Positions 56,645-64,000 of a stretch of 64,000 nt of DNA are shown here, one piece after another. The notes under the pieces are model-generated. The model was not told where the DNA came from, did no database searches, and worked only from the letters and a program-made list of their open reading frames with translations. The stretch is from the NCBI GenBank assembly GCA_050331095.1, contig JBHJHE010000008.1:39729-103728 (forward strand), written 5' to 3'. The position numbers and the translations under genes were made by a program. The DNA is from MED-G105 sp050331095 (GTDB lineage: Bacteria; Pseudomonadota; Alphaproteobacteria; Caulobacterales; Parvularculaceae). The first letter of the stretch is position 1, and each line of letters begins with the position of its first letter.

Positions 56645-56691
56645 CCGCGACGATCGGGGCGCGCAGCATTCAGGGCTTGCGATCGTCGCGG
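56645..56691. promoter_or_regulatory. Perfect 12-bp inverted repeat upstream of the ECF sigma gene
   Basis: CCGCGACGATCG (56645-56656) is exactly reverse-complementary to CGATCGTCGCGG (56680-56691), with 23 nt between. It ends 51 nt before the sigma gene and directly precedes GGAGGAG (56696-56702), which has no start codon at a suitable distance. It may be a regulator site or an mRNA hairpin in the sigma-factor leader. Confidence 0.65.
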
Positions 56692-56742
56692 TTCCGGAGG
56701 AGTTAACGCGCGCGGGTTCACGCAGCGACAACCAGCGGGACG

Positions 56743-57306
56743 ATGGTCGACGAAACCCAGATGCGGGCGTTCCTCGCGCAAGCAGGCCGCGGCGACAAAG
56801 GCGCGATGAAGGCGATTTACGAGGCGTTCGCCGACCCGATCGCCCGTTTCGCGCGCAGCCGGGGCGCCGACCCCGTGGAGGCCGCCGACGTCGCCCACGA
56901 AACGTTGCTCGAAGCCTGGCGCGTGGCGGCGCGCTTCGAGGGTCGCTCAAGCGTCAAATCATGGATGTTCGGCATCGCCCGCAACAAAACCGTCGACCGC
57001 CTGCGCAAGGCCGCGCGCGAGCGCGTGGCGGAGCCGGACGAGAACGCGCCGGACGACGCCCCGGACGCGGAACAGGTCATGGCCGCGCTGCAGGAAGGGG
57101 CGCGACTGCGCCGATGCATCGCCGACCTAAGCCCGCCTCATCGAACGGCGATCCAGCTCGCGTTTTATGAAGAGCTCTCCTACGCGGAGATCGCCGAGAT
57201 CGAGGATTGTCCGGTGGGCACCGTCAAGACGCGCATCCATCACGCGAAAAAGCTCCTGATGCGGTGCTTGACGGCGAAGCCCGTCGCGCGCGCCGTTGCG
57301 AGCTAG
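56743..57306 (+). CDS. ECF-type RNA polymerase sigma factor (first)
   Basis: A 187-residue sigma-70 family protein with only regions 2 and 4. Region 2 includes DVAHETLLEAWRVAARFEG and SWMFGIARNKTVDRLRK; region 4 includes LSPPHRTAIQLAFYEELSYA and the helix-turn-helix AEIEDCPVGTVKTRIHHAKK. Region 1 is absent. The facing gene on the other strand encodes a likely anti-sigma factor and overlaps this one by 4 nt at the stops. A 12-bp inverted repeat lies upstream. Targets are unknown; the following barrel/protease genes are candidates. Confidence 0.93.
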   Translation: MVDETQMRAFLAQAGRGDKGAMKAIYEAFADPIARFARSRGADPVEAADVAHETLLEAWRVAARFEGRSSVKSWMFGIARNKTVDRLRKAARERVAEPDENAPDDAPDAEQVMAALQEGARLRRCIADLSPPHRTAIQLAFYEELSYAEIAEIEDCPVGTVKTRIHHAKKLLMRCLTAKPVARAVAS

Positions 57307-57905
57307 GGCTTCGCAACGGTCGAGACGAGGCCGCTCGCCGCTTCGAACCGGGCGAGGCCAGCTTCGCGCGCCGCTTCGTCCGTGAACGCGATATCGTAAA
57401 GCCCGATCGCGCTTGGCCCCGAGGCGATCTCCCCGTCGGCGTCGCGCAACAGCGCTTCGACGTCGCCAAGCGAGGCGCCCTCCACGAACGACACCTTCAG
57501 GATGCGGTCGGCGTCCGCCGTTGCGCTCGCCGTGACGTAGGCCGGCGCGCTATTGTCGGCGAGGCGGAGCGCCCCGAACACGGCGAACTGACCCGCGGCG
57601 AGCACGCTTGCGGCGATCGCCACGCGTCGCCAGCGCTGCGCGGTCGCGTCACGGCGGGCGAGGCTCGCCTCGGCGTCGATCGCCTTCGACAGACGCCGCC
57701 AACCGAAGGCGGCCTCGGGCGCGGCCGGCGGTTCGTCGCGCAGCGTCGCGGCGATTTCCTTTTGCAGCGCCGATTCGGCGGCGAGCGCCGGATCGTCCGC
57801 GATCGCGAGCTCTGCGTCGCGCCGTTCGGCGTCCGACAGGCGACCGGCCCAGAGGTCGACCAGACGCGCCGACGCCTCGATCCGAATACTCCGTTCGTCG
57901 CTCAT
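57303..57905 (-). CDS. Anti-sigma factor (RskA-like), membrane-anchored
   Basis: A protein of about 200 residues. The cytoplasmic N-terminus (ARLVDLWAGRLSDAERRDAE then IADDPALAAES) has the typical RskA/anti-sigma pattern. A single helix follows (VAIAASVLAAGQFAVFGAL, about 100-118), then a periplasmic domain (about 80 residues). It presumably sequesters the ECF sigma factor encoded convergently. Unlike most pairs it is not downstream in the same operon but tail-to-tail with a shared CTAG, so the two transcripts can be antisense to each other. ATG at 57905 begins MSDERS; an upstream ATG at 57923 is in frame. Confidence 0.85.
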   Translation of the reverse strand: MSDERSIRIEASARLVDLWAGRLSDAERRDAELAIADDPALAAESALQKEIAATLRDEPPAAPEAAFGWRRLSKAIDAEASLARRDATAQRWRRVAIAASVLAAGQFAVFGALRLADNSAPAYVTASATADADRILKVSFVEGASLGDVEALLRDADGEIASGPSAIGLYDIAFTDEAAREAGLARFEAASGLVSTVAKP

Positions 57906-58123
57906 CGCGCCGCCCCTTCCCATGGCTGTCCCATGGTTTCCTACAGCTTCCCGGTCAGCGTGGGACTTGGCCCAAGCTCATTCGACCATTGACGTCATTA
58001 GGTCGTCTCAACGCGTTGTGAGGTTCAAGTCGTCTTGACAAAATTTTTCGCGACGGCGCTTTCTCGGGCGCAGCGTGGTCGAGCGACGACGCGCTGCGAC
58101 GATCAATAGGGAGCGTGCGATCG

Positions 58124-59395
58124 ATGGGGGCAAGGCAATCGGCGGCCGTAGCACGCCGATGGGTCGTTTCGCTCGCGGCCTCCGTTCAACTCATCACGCC
58201 GGCGTCCGCCCAACCGACAGAGGCGCCGGACGGCCTTTTGCGTCCCGTCGTCTCGGGCGTCGCGCGGTTGAGATACGAATTCGCGGCCGACGAGGCCTTT
58301 CCGCGCGACGCCCACGCGCTCACGGCCCAGGCGCGCCTCGCCGTTGAAACGAGCCTCACGAAGCGCATCGACGCGCTGGTGGAAGGCGAGTTCGTCGGCG
58401 CGATCGTCGATGATTTCAACGACGCCTCAGGCGGCCCGCCGTCAAGCGACGAGATCGGCCGGCCGTTCGTCGTCGACCCCAACACCGCCGAACTCAACCG
58501 CTTTCAACTGAGCGCGGAGCTTGCGCCGAACGCGCGCGCGACCGTCGGTCGCCAGCGCCTGTCGATCGACGAGGAGCGGTTCCTCGGACGCGTCGCCTTC
58601 CGCCAGAACGAGCAGACGTTCGACGCCGTCCGCTTCGAAGCCGAGCCGGTGGCGGGAGCCTTCGTCGACGTCGGCTATTTCCGACGGGTCAACCGTATCT
58701 TCGGCGGAGACAGCGACGCCGGCGCGTTCCGCGGCGACAGCTATTTCGTCAACGCCGGGGCGACGACGCCGATCGGCCGGTTCACGTTTTTCCGCTACGC
58801 TTTCGACCTTGAACTGGCGCCGGGCGAGGTCAATCCCACGCTTGAGGACCTCGCCTCGTCCGTGACGACGGGCGGGCGGTGGAACGAGCGCTGGGGCTGG
58901 CGCGACGGGCATCTGGCGCTAAGGGCCGCCTACGCGCGCCAACGCGAGTTCGCCGACGCGCCCATCGCCTATGACGCGAATTACTGGCTTGGCGCCGCCG
59001 AAGCCCGCTTCGGCCGCCTCACGGGCGAGTTCCGCTACGAAATTCTCAGCGCCGGCGGCGGGCGCGCTTTCCAGGCGCCCCTCGGCACTCTTCACAAGTT
59101 CCAGGGCTTCGCAGACGTCTTCCTCGTCACGCCCGACGTCGGGATCGTCGACGCGTCGATCGGCGCGCGCGTCAGGTTCGGCTCCGCCGGTCCCTTCCGC
59201 GGGGTCGGCGCCTTCGCGCGCGGCCACGCGTTCGAGGCGGAGGACGGCGGCGCGCGCCTCGGCCGCGAAATCGATTTCGGCGTTTCGGCGACGGTCGCGG
59301 GCGTCAAGGCGAGCCTTGTCGCGGCGTTCTACGACGCCGACGCGTTCGGGACCGACACGGAACGGTTCTGGGCGACCCTGTCGCGCCGATTTTGA
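58124..59395 (+). CDS. Outer-membrane beta-barrel protein (alginate-export/porin-like)
   Basis: A protein of about 423 residues with a signal peptide (VVSLAASVQLITPASAQ) and alternating beta-strands over its whole length, ending in the aromatic C-terminus LSRRF typical of Bam substrates. The pattern ARLRYEFAADEAF ... NRFQLSAELAPNARATVGRQ ... resembles the alginate export (AlgE-like) porin family. TTGACA at 58035-58040 could be part of a promoter. ATG at 58124 is chosen; GTG at 58115 is also in frame but sits too close to the ribosome binding site. The subtilase gene follows after 55 nt. Confidence 0.75.
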   Translation: MGARQSAAVARRWVVSLAASVQLITPASAQPTEAPDGLLRPVVSGVARLRYEFAADEAFPRDAHALTAQARLAVETSLTKRIDALVEGEFVGAIVDDFNDASGGPPSSDEIGRPFVVDPNTAELNRFQLSAELAPNARATVGRQRLSIDEERFLGRVAFRQNEQTFDAVRFEAEPVAGAFVDVGYFRRVNRIFGGDSDAGAFRGDSYFVNAGATTPIGRFTFFRYAFDLELAPGEVNPTLEDLASSVTTGGRWNERWGWRDGHLALRAAYARQREFADAPIAYDANYWLGAAEARFGRLTGEFRYEILSAGGGRAFQAPLGTLHKFQGFADVFLVTPDVGIVDASIGARVRFGSAGPFRGVGAFARGHAFEAEDGGARLGREIDFGVSATVAGVKASLVAAFYDADAFGTDTERFWATLSRRF

Positions 59396-59450
59396 ACCGA
59401 CCGCGATCCGGGCGCGACGAACGCGTTGGGATAGGGGCGAAAGGAATGTC

Positions 59451-60656
59451 ATGACGACGGGGCGAGGACGACGACTTTTCCAGCTGGCGGCGGCGACCGC
59501 CCTCCTTGGCGCGTGCGAGACGACGGTTCTGCGGCCAGCGCCGGCGAGCGAGATCGCGGCCGACGCGGAGGCCGTCGTCGACGACCGCGAACTCGTCGTC
59601 GTCGTCAAATCGCCCTCCTCCGGCGCGAACCTCAAACGCAAGGCCGCGCGCCTCGGCTACCGCGTCATGTCGAGCGAACGCCTCGACGGGCTCGACTTGA
59701 CGATGCTCGTCCTCGCCGTGCCCGAAGGCGTGACGGGCCCCGTCGCCATCGCCGAGCTCGAGCGCGCCGAGCCCGGCGCCACGGCCGGCGTCAATCATCG
59801 CTATACGGTGCAAGAAGCGCCCCTCGCCTTCGCGGGCGCGGCGACCGACGCGCGCGCCTACGCCCGCGCGCTAATCGATTGGCCGGCGTCAGGCTGCCGC
59901 GCCCGCGCGCCGATCGGGATCATCGACACCGCCGTCGACGCCGAAGACCCGGCGTTGCGCGACGTTGACGTCGTTTCGCGCGACTTTCGTCGCCCACGGA
60001 CGAAAACCGCCGACCACGCCCACGGCACGGCGGTCGCGAAACTGATCGCCGGCGACGGCCGCCTGAAAGGCGCGCGCCTGTTGGTCGCGTCGGTCGTCAG
60101 CCTCGAAGACGGGGCCGACGTCGCCTCGACCGGCGTCGCGTCGTTGATGCGCGCTCTTGACTGGATGAGCGCCGAAGGCGTGGGCGTCGCCAATGTGAGC
60201 CTCGCCGGACCTTACAACAAAATCCTCGACCGCGGCGTACAACGGGCGGCGTCCCGTGGACTGATCATCGTCGCCGCCGCCGGCAATGACGGCCCCGACG
60301 CGCCGCCGCGCTATCCGGGGGCCTTTGAGGACGCGCTCGCCGTCACCGCGATCGATTACGAGGCGAGCGTCTTCGCGGACGCGGCCAGCGGCGGCCATAT
60401 CGATTTCGCGGCGCCCGGCGTCGACGTTTACGTGCCCTTCGGCGAAGGCCCGCGGTTTATGACGGGCACGTCGATCGCGGCGCCCTTCGTCACCGCGCGC
60501 ATCGCCGTCGACCCCGACGCGCTTGCCGCTGGCCGCGCAGACGCAGTGCGCAAGCGGCTTGCGGAGAACGCCGACGATCTCGGCCCGATCGGACGCGATC
60601 CCGTTTACGGCGAAGGCCTCATCAAGGCGCCGCGCGCCTGCGGCGACGCGGCGTGA
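59451..60656 (+). CDS. Subtilisin-like (S8) serine protease lipoprotein
   Basis: A 401-residue protease with a lipobox LLGAC (Cys22). The region about 45-125 looks like an inhibitor/propeptide domain (RELVVVVKSPSSGANLKRKA). The catalytic domain has Asp159 (GIIDTAVD), His191 (HAHGTAVA), Asn279 (AAAGNDGP) and Ser341 (GTSIAAPF), so it should be active. AAGGA lies 5 nt upstream. Its last four bases overlap the start of a second ECF sigma gene (GTGA), so protease and sigma factor are made together. A protease coupled to a sigma factor suggests surface sensing or proteolytic maturation, but this is inference. Confidence 0.92.
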   Translation: MTTGRGRRLFQLAAATALLGACETTVLRPAPASEIAADAEAVVDDRELVVVVKSPSSGANLKRKAARLGYRVMSSERLDGLDLTMLVLAVPEGVTGPVAIAELERAEPGATAGVNHRYTVQEAPLAFAGAATDARAYARALIDWPASGCRARAPIGIIDTAVDAEDPALRDVDVVSRDFRRPRTKTADHAHGTAVAKLIAGDGRLKGARLLVASVVSLEDGADVASTGVASLMRALDWMSAEGVGVANVSLAGPYNKILDRGVQRAASRGLIIVAAAGNDGPDAPPRYPGAFEDALAVTAIDYEASVFADAASGGHIDFAAPGVDVYVPFGEGPRFMTGTSIAAPFVTARIAVDPDALAAGRADAVRKRLAENADDLGPIGRDPVYGEGLIKAPRACGDAA

Positions 60657-61261
60657 GCCTCGACGCGCCCCGCCGCTCGACGTTCACGGATGATCTCGTT
60701 TTTTTTGAACCCTCGCCAGGCGGCGGCCGACTTGCCGATATGTCGGGTTCTAGTCGCGAAGAAATCGAAGCGGCGCTAGAGGCGTTGCTGCCGAGGTTCT
60801 GGCGCTTTGCGCTGAGCCTGACGGGCCGCGCCGACCGCGCGGAGGACCTCGTGCAAACGACGTGCGAGCGCATGCTGACGCATGCGGATCGTTATGCGCC
60901 GGGCACGCACGTCGATCGCTGGGGCTTCACGGTGATGGCGAACCTCTGGCGCTCGGAGATGCGCCGCGTCGAGCCCTTGCCGCTCGACGAAGCGCCGGAG
61001 CCGAGCGACGAGGCGGCCGACGGCGAAACGGCGCAGGACCGCGCCGTCTTCACCCGACAGGTTCTCGACGCGATCGATCGGCTCCCTACGGAGCAACGAT
61101 CGGCGATTGCGCTCGTCTTCGGCGAGGGCATGACCTATCGCCAAGCGGCCGAGACGTTGAGCGTTCCCATCGGCACCATCATGAGCCGCATCCATTCGGG
61201 CCGTCGGCGGCTCGCCAATGAGCTGGCGCGCGGAGAACGTCCCGCCAGGCACGGTCGTTAG
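60653..61261 (+). CDS. ECF-type RNA polymerase sigma factor (second)
   Basis: A 202-residue sigma factor. Region 2 is LTGRADRAEDLVQTTCERML with RWGFTVMANLWRSEMRR; region 4 is LPTEQRSAIALVFGEGMTYR with ETLSVPIGTIMSRIHSGRR. GTG at 60653 overlaps the protease stop; the first 29 residues are not sigma-like, so ATG at 60740 (MSGSSREEIEAALEALLPRF) is an alternative start. No anti-sigma gene is adjacent. It may drive the RTX gene that follows after a 235-nt gap, or act with the first sigma factor. Confidence 0.9.
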   Translation: MSLDAPRRSTFTDDLVFFEPSPGGGRLADMSGSSREEIEAALEALLPRFWRFALSLTGRADRAEDLVQTTCERMLTHADRYAPGTHVDRWGFTVMANLWRSEMRRVEPLPLDEAPEPSDEAADGETAQDRAVFTRQVLDAIDRLPTEQRSAIALVFGEGMTYRQAAETLSVPIGTIMSRIHSGRRRLANELARGERPARHGR

Positions 61262-61496
61262 CCTCGCCGCCGGAAGCAGCGCCGAGCGTTTGTCGCGAAA
61301 GCAAAGACGCGCGCACGGGCGGCGTTGCGCGCGCATCGCAAGACAGATCCGAATGAACGGCGCGCCGCGCCCCGATTTATTTCGACAGGACACGAATAAA
61401 AAGGTCGTCGCCGGCGTTGACGAACCGGGGCCATCCATCGCCCCGCACTGATCGCAACGCAAACAAAGCCGCTTGGCTTCGAAGGGACGACCGAAC

Positions 61497-63884
61497 ATGA
61501 CTGTGAAGAAATCCACCATCCGCCGATCCGCCGCCCGCGCCTCCGCGGGCGCGCTCGCCGCAGGCGCTGTCGCGGCGGCCGGCGGCGTCGCCGAAGCCGC
61601 GAGCGGCGATCTCATCGATGTCGGGGCCGTTGACGGCGTCGCCAACGTGAAGGTCCTGAGCGACGGCTCTATCGAGGCCGTGCTGCAAGACGGGCGCGTT
61701 GTCCGCATCGCCGCGGAGGACGTCGTCATCGAGGGCGACCAGATCCTCGTCAGCCGCGGCGCGCTGGCCGACGTCGGTCTATTGGGCGACGCCGGCGCGG
61801 CGGGCGTCGGCGGGTTTCTCGCCGAGAACGCGCTTTTTGTCGGCCTTGGCGCCGTTGCGGTCGGCGGCGGCGTCGCGGCGGCGGTCGTCACCGGCGACGA
61901 TGACGACGACGGGCTTGCGCCTACCGAGTTCGACGACGTGCTGATCGGCGGCGCAGGCGCCGACACGATCGACGGCCTTGGCGGGAACGATCAGATCAAC
62001 GGCGGCGCCGGCGACGACAATCTCGCGGGCGGCGCGGGGAACGACACGATCGACGGGGGCGCGGGCGCGGACGCGATCGCCGGCGAAGACGGCGACGACA
62101 CGCTGATCGTCGACGGCGACGACGTTGCGATCTCCGGCGCAGCGGGCGCGGACACGATCGACCTCTCCCAGTCCGCCGTCGCCGCGAATGTCGACCTCGA
62201 CGTCAACGCCGCCGGCGCGTCGACGCCGGGCGCCGAGTCGACGCAAACGGGCCGGCTCACCTTCGCCGGCGGCGCCGACCAGGCCCTCGACGACATCGAA
62301 AACATCGTCGGCACCGACTTCGCCGACGTCCTCTTCGGCAACACCGAGAACAACGTCATCGACGCCGGCGCCGGCGACGACCGCGTCCACGGCTTCGGCG
62401 GCGCGGACACGCTCGACGGCGGCGAGGGCGTCGACATTATCCTTCTGAACCAGGCCGGCGGTCCGGTGACGATCGACCTCGCGGCCGGCACGGTCGGCGC
62501 ATCGACGATCGCCAACTTTGAAAACGCCAATGGCGGCGGCTTCGACGACACGCTGATCGGGGACGACGGCGCGAACGTCCTCATCGGCGGCGGCGGCGCG
62601 GATACGCTCGTCGGCAATGGCGGCGACGATACGTTCGTCACGGACGGCGTCGACGCGATCGACGGCGGCGATGGGACGGATACGGCGGACTTCTCCGCAC
62701 TGACCGCCAGCGTCTTCGTCGACCTCGACGTCAACTCCGCCGGCGGCGCCGGTACGCCGGGCCAGGAAGGCGCAGTGCTCGACGCCGCGCCGAACGCCGG
62801 CGGCGCGCAGATCCTCGACCTCGACGACATCGAAAACGTCAATGGCGGATCGGGCGACGACGTGATCTTCGGCAATAACGAGATCAACATTTTGAATCTC
62901 GGCGACGGCGACGACGCGGCCCACTCCTTCGGCGGCGCCGACTTCATCAATGGCGGCGACGGCGTCGACACCGCGCTCTTCTCCGCCGGCGGCGCGATCG
63001 TGGTCGACCTCGACGACAACGGCGACGCCGTCGTGGGCGGCGCGGGCGACACGTTGACGAGCATTGAGAACATCGTCGGCTCCAACGCCGGCGACGACGT
63101 CATCTCGGGCAACGCCGGCGTCAACGTCCTCAACGGAAATGGCGGCGACGACGTTCTGAACGGCCGCGGCGGCGCCGACGTTCTCATCGGCGGCGCGGGC
63201 GCCGACGCGTTCTCGTTCGACGGCGATCCCTTCGACGGCGCGGACGTCTCAGCGGCGGGCCGTCAGATCGTCGGCGGGGAGGACGACATCGCCGACTTCG
63301 ACTTCGCCGAGGACTTCTATCTCCTGAACGCCACGGACTTCGACGTCTCCGGCGACGTCTCGTTCGCGGCGGTCGACGCCAACGATCCGGGTGCGGTCGT
63401 TCCCCCGGGCGCCAACGTCATCGTTCTCCTGAACTCGGACAATGACGGCGATCCGTCGACGCCCTTCGTCGCCGGCACGGCGGCGAACCAGATCGCCGAC
63501 CTCGTAGACGACGACGGCGCGGGCTTCTTCGTCTACTTCAATTCGAACCTCGACATTAACCGGCTCGTCTATTCGACGAACCTCAACGACGCGGACGCGG
63601 ATCTCTCGATCGTCTCCCGCCAGTCCGACCTGACGGGCATGGACGCGATCAACGCGCTGGCGCTCTTCTCCGAGGACAATTTCCAGTTCGAGGACGTGCA
63701 GGTCCCCGCCGCCGGAACGACGTCCGTCCCCGACGCGTCGGCGAGCGTCTTCACCGATCTCGGCGCCGACGCCGACGTCGAGTTTGCGAACGCCGCGCCG
63801 GAAGCGGTGGGCGGTTCGCTCGGCTTCGGCGACCTCATCGAAGAAACCGCGCCGGCGATCGCCGACGGGTTCGAGCTCGCTTAA
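61497..63884 (+). CDS. RTX-repeat calcium-binding surface protein, BapA-prefix-like
   Basis: A 795-residue acidic protein. The N-terminus (MTVKKSTIRRSAARASAGAL) leads to a segment about 40-90 (VKVLSDGSIEAVLQDGRVVR) and a glycine/alanine hydrophobic stretch (about 112-132) followed by DDDDDG, as in BapA/retention-module adhesins. RTX nonapeptides (GGAGDDNLAG, GGAGNDTIDG type) form blocks at about residues 145-205, 285-330, 365-395 and 540-575 and should fold on calcium binding outside the cell. Export by a type I system is expected, but no transporter is in the window. AAGGGA precedes the ATG. Confidence 0.88.
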   Translation: MTVKKSTIRRSAARASAGALAAGAVAAAGGVAEAASGDLIDVGAVDGVANVKVLSDGSIEAVLQDGRVVRIAAEDVVIEGDQILVSRGALADVGLLGDAGAAGVGGFLAENALFVGLGAVAVGGGVAAAVVTGDDDDDGLAPTEFDDVLIGGAGADTIDGLGGNDQINGGAGDDNLAGGAGNDTIDGGAGADAIAGEDGDDTLIVDGDDVAISGAAGADTIDLSQSAVAANVDLDVNAAGASTPGAESTQTGRLTFAGGADQALDDIENIVGTDFADVLFGNTENNVIDAGAGDDRVHGFGGADTLDGGEGVDIILLNQAGGPVTIDLAAGTVGASTIANFENANGGGFDDTLIGDDGANVLIGGGGADTLVGNGGDDTFVTDGVDAIDGGDGTDTADFSALTASVFVDLDVNSAGGAGTPGQEGAVLDAAPNAGGAQILDLDDIENVNGGSGDDVIFGNNEINILNLGDGDDAAHSFGGADFINGGDGVDTALFSAGGAIVVDLDDNGDAVVGGAGDTLTSIENIVGSNAGDDVISGNAGVNVLNGNGGDDVLNGRGGADVLIGGAGADAFSFDGDPFDGADVSAAGRQIVGGEDDIADFDFAEDFYLLNATDFDVSGDVSFAAVDANDPGAVVPPGANVIVLLNSDNDGDPSTPFVAGTAANQIADLVDDDGAGFFVYFNSNLDINRLVYSTNLNDADADLSIVSRQSDLTGMDAINALALFSEDNFQFEDVQVPAAGTTSVPDASASVFTDLGADADVEFANAAPEAVGGSLGFGDLIEETAPAIADGFELA

Positions 63885-64000
63885 GGCGAAAAAACAGACG
63901 CCGGCCGCGCAGAACCCCCCCCCCACCCCCACCCGCCCCAGGGCCCAAAGAGGAGAAAGCGCACAACACAAAAAAAAAAAAAACACAACAAAAAAAAAAA
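63885..64000. other. Low-complexity tail, probable assembly artefact
   Basis: After the RTX stop codon the sequence turns into a long C-run, a C/A-rich stretch and finally A-homopolymers interrupted by C. This is unlike any other part of the window and looks like a low-quality contig end rather than genomic DNA. The natural terminator and next gene cannot be seen. Confidence 0.8.

Noticed and set aside
61218..61451. 77-codon frame between the second sigma gene and the RTX gene
   Set aside because: Starts inside the sigma gene in another frame, without a ribosome binding site or motif.
61925..63220. Regular short repeats resembling a CRISPR or minisatellite
   Set aside because: They are in-frame codons for glycine/aspartate RTX nonapeptides, with no spacer structure.

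Overview
The window is a very GC-rich bacterial chromosome segment. Gene content points to an alphaproteobacterium, probably a marine Parvularculales/Caulobacterales-type lineage. The evidence is a PEP-CTERM-type surface protein with a VPxPGA...RRRK tail, an RNase E with an acidic insert in its S1 domain and a terminal GWW motif, a DUF6090 protein, and the gene order rne / amidase / PBP1A / prfB and anmK / tyrS. The lineage below class level is an inference. I see no tRNA, rRNA, CRISPR array, prophage or insertion sequence. The last ~100 bases are low-complexity and look like a bad contig end.

Layout. 0-4 kb: a sorted PEP-CTERM-like protein followed by a Wzz/GumC-like chain-length protein and a CpsD-type tyrosine autokinase. 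4-8.4 kb: an RND efflux adaptor and pump. 8.4-16.3 kb: a LysM protein, a LOG-family hydrolase, gltX, a TetR regulator coupled to a medium-chain dehydrogenase, and small envelope proteins. 16.4-25.3 kb: nadE, a decayed metallo-beta-lactamase-fold gene, a PhoD phosphatase, a metallophosphoesterase, anmK, and tyrS interrupted by an in-frame TAG. 25.4-33 kb: a giant AsmA-like envelope protein, bcp, a DUF455 ferritin-like protein, an M23 endopeptidase overlapping a bactofilin, and a thioesterase. 33-43 kb: prfB with a programmed +1 frameshift, PBP1A, an AmiC-like amidase and rne. 43-49 kb: an M48 protease, a DsbA-family oxidoreductase, thiS-thiG, aroQ, accB-accC and a methyltransferase.

49.6-63.9 kb reads as a surface-matrix island. 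It holds a Wzz-kinase fusion with degraded kinase motifs, a Wzx-type flippase, a pectate-lyase-like lipoprotein, a UDP-glucuronate epimerase, an ECF sigma factor whose anti-sigma gene faces it and shares its stop codon, an outer-membrane barrel, a subtilisin-like lipoprotein coupled by a GTGA overlap to a second ECF sigma factor, and a large RTX adhesin-like protein. The proposed joint role (making, remodelling and regulating an extracellular matrix) is inference from neighbourhood.

Main non-genic observations: a ~99-nt dispersed repeat present twice in opposite orientation (25270-25368 and 56091-56189), each copy directly after convergent genes; a perfect 12-bp inverted repeat upstream of the first ECF sigma gene; a perfect 18-bp palindrome at the TetR gene start; strong hairpins in the rne leader; and three convergent gene pairs with exactly 4-nt stop overlaps.
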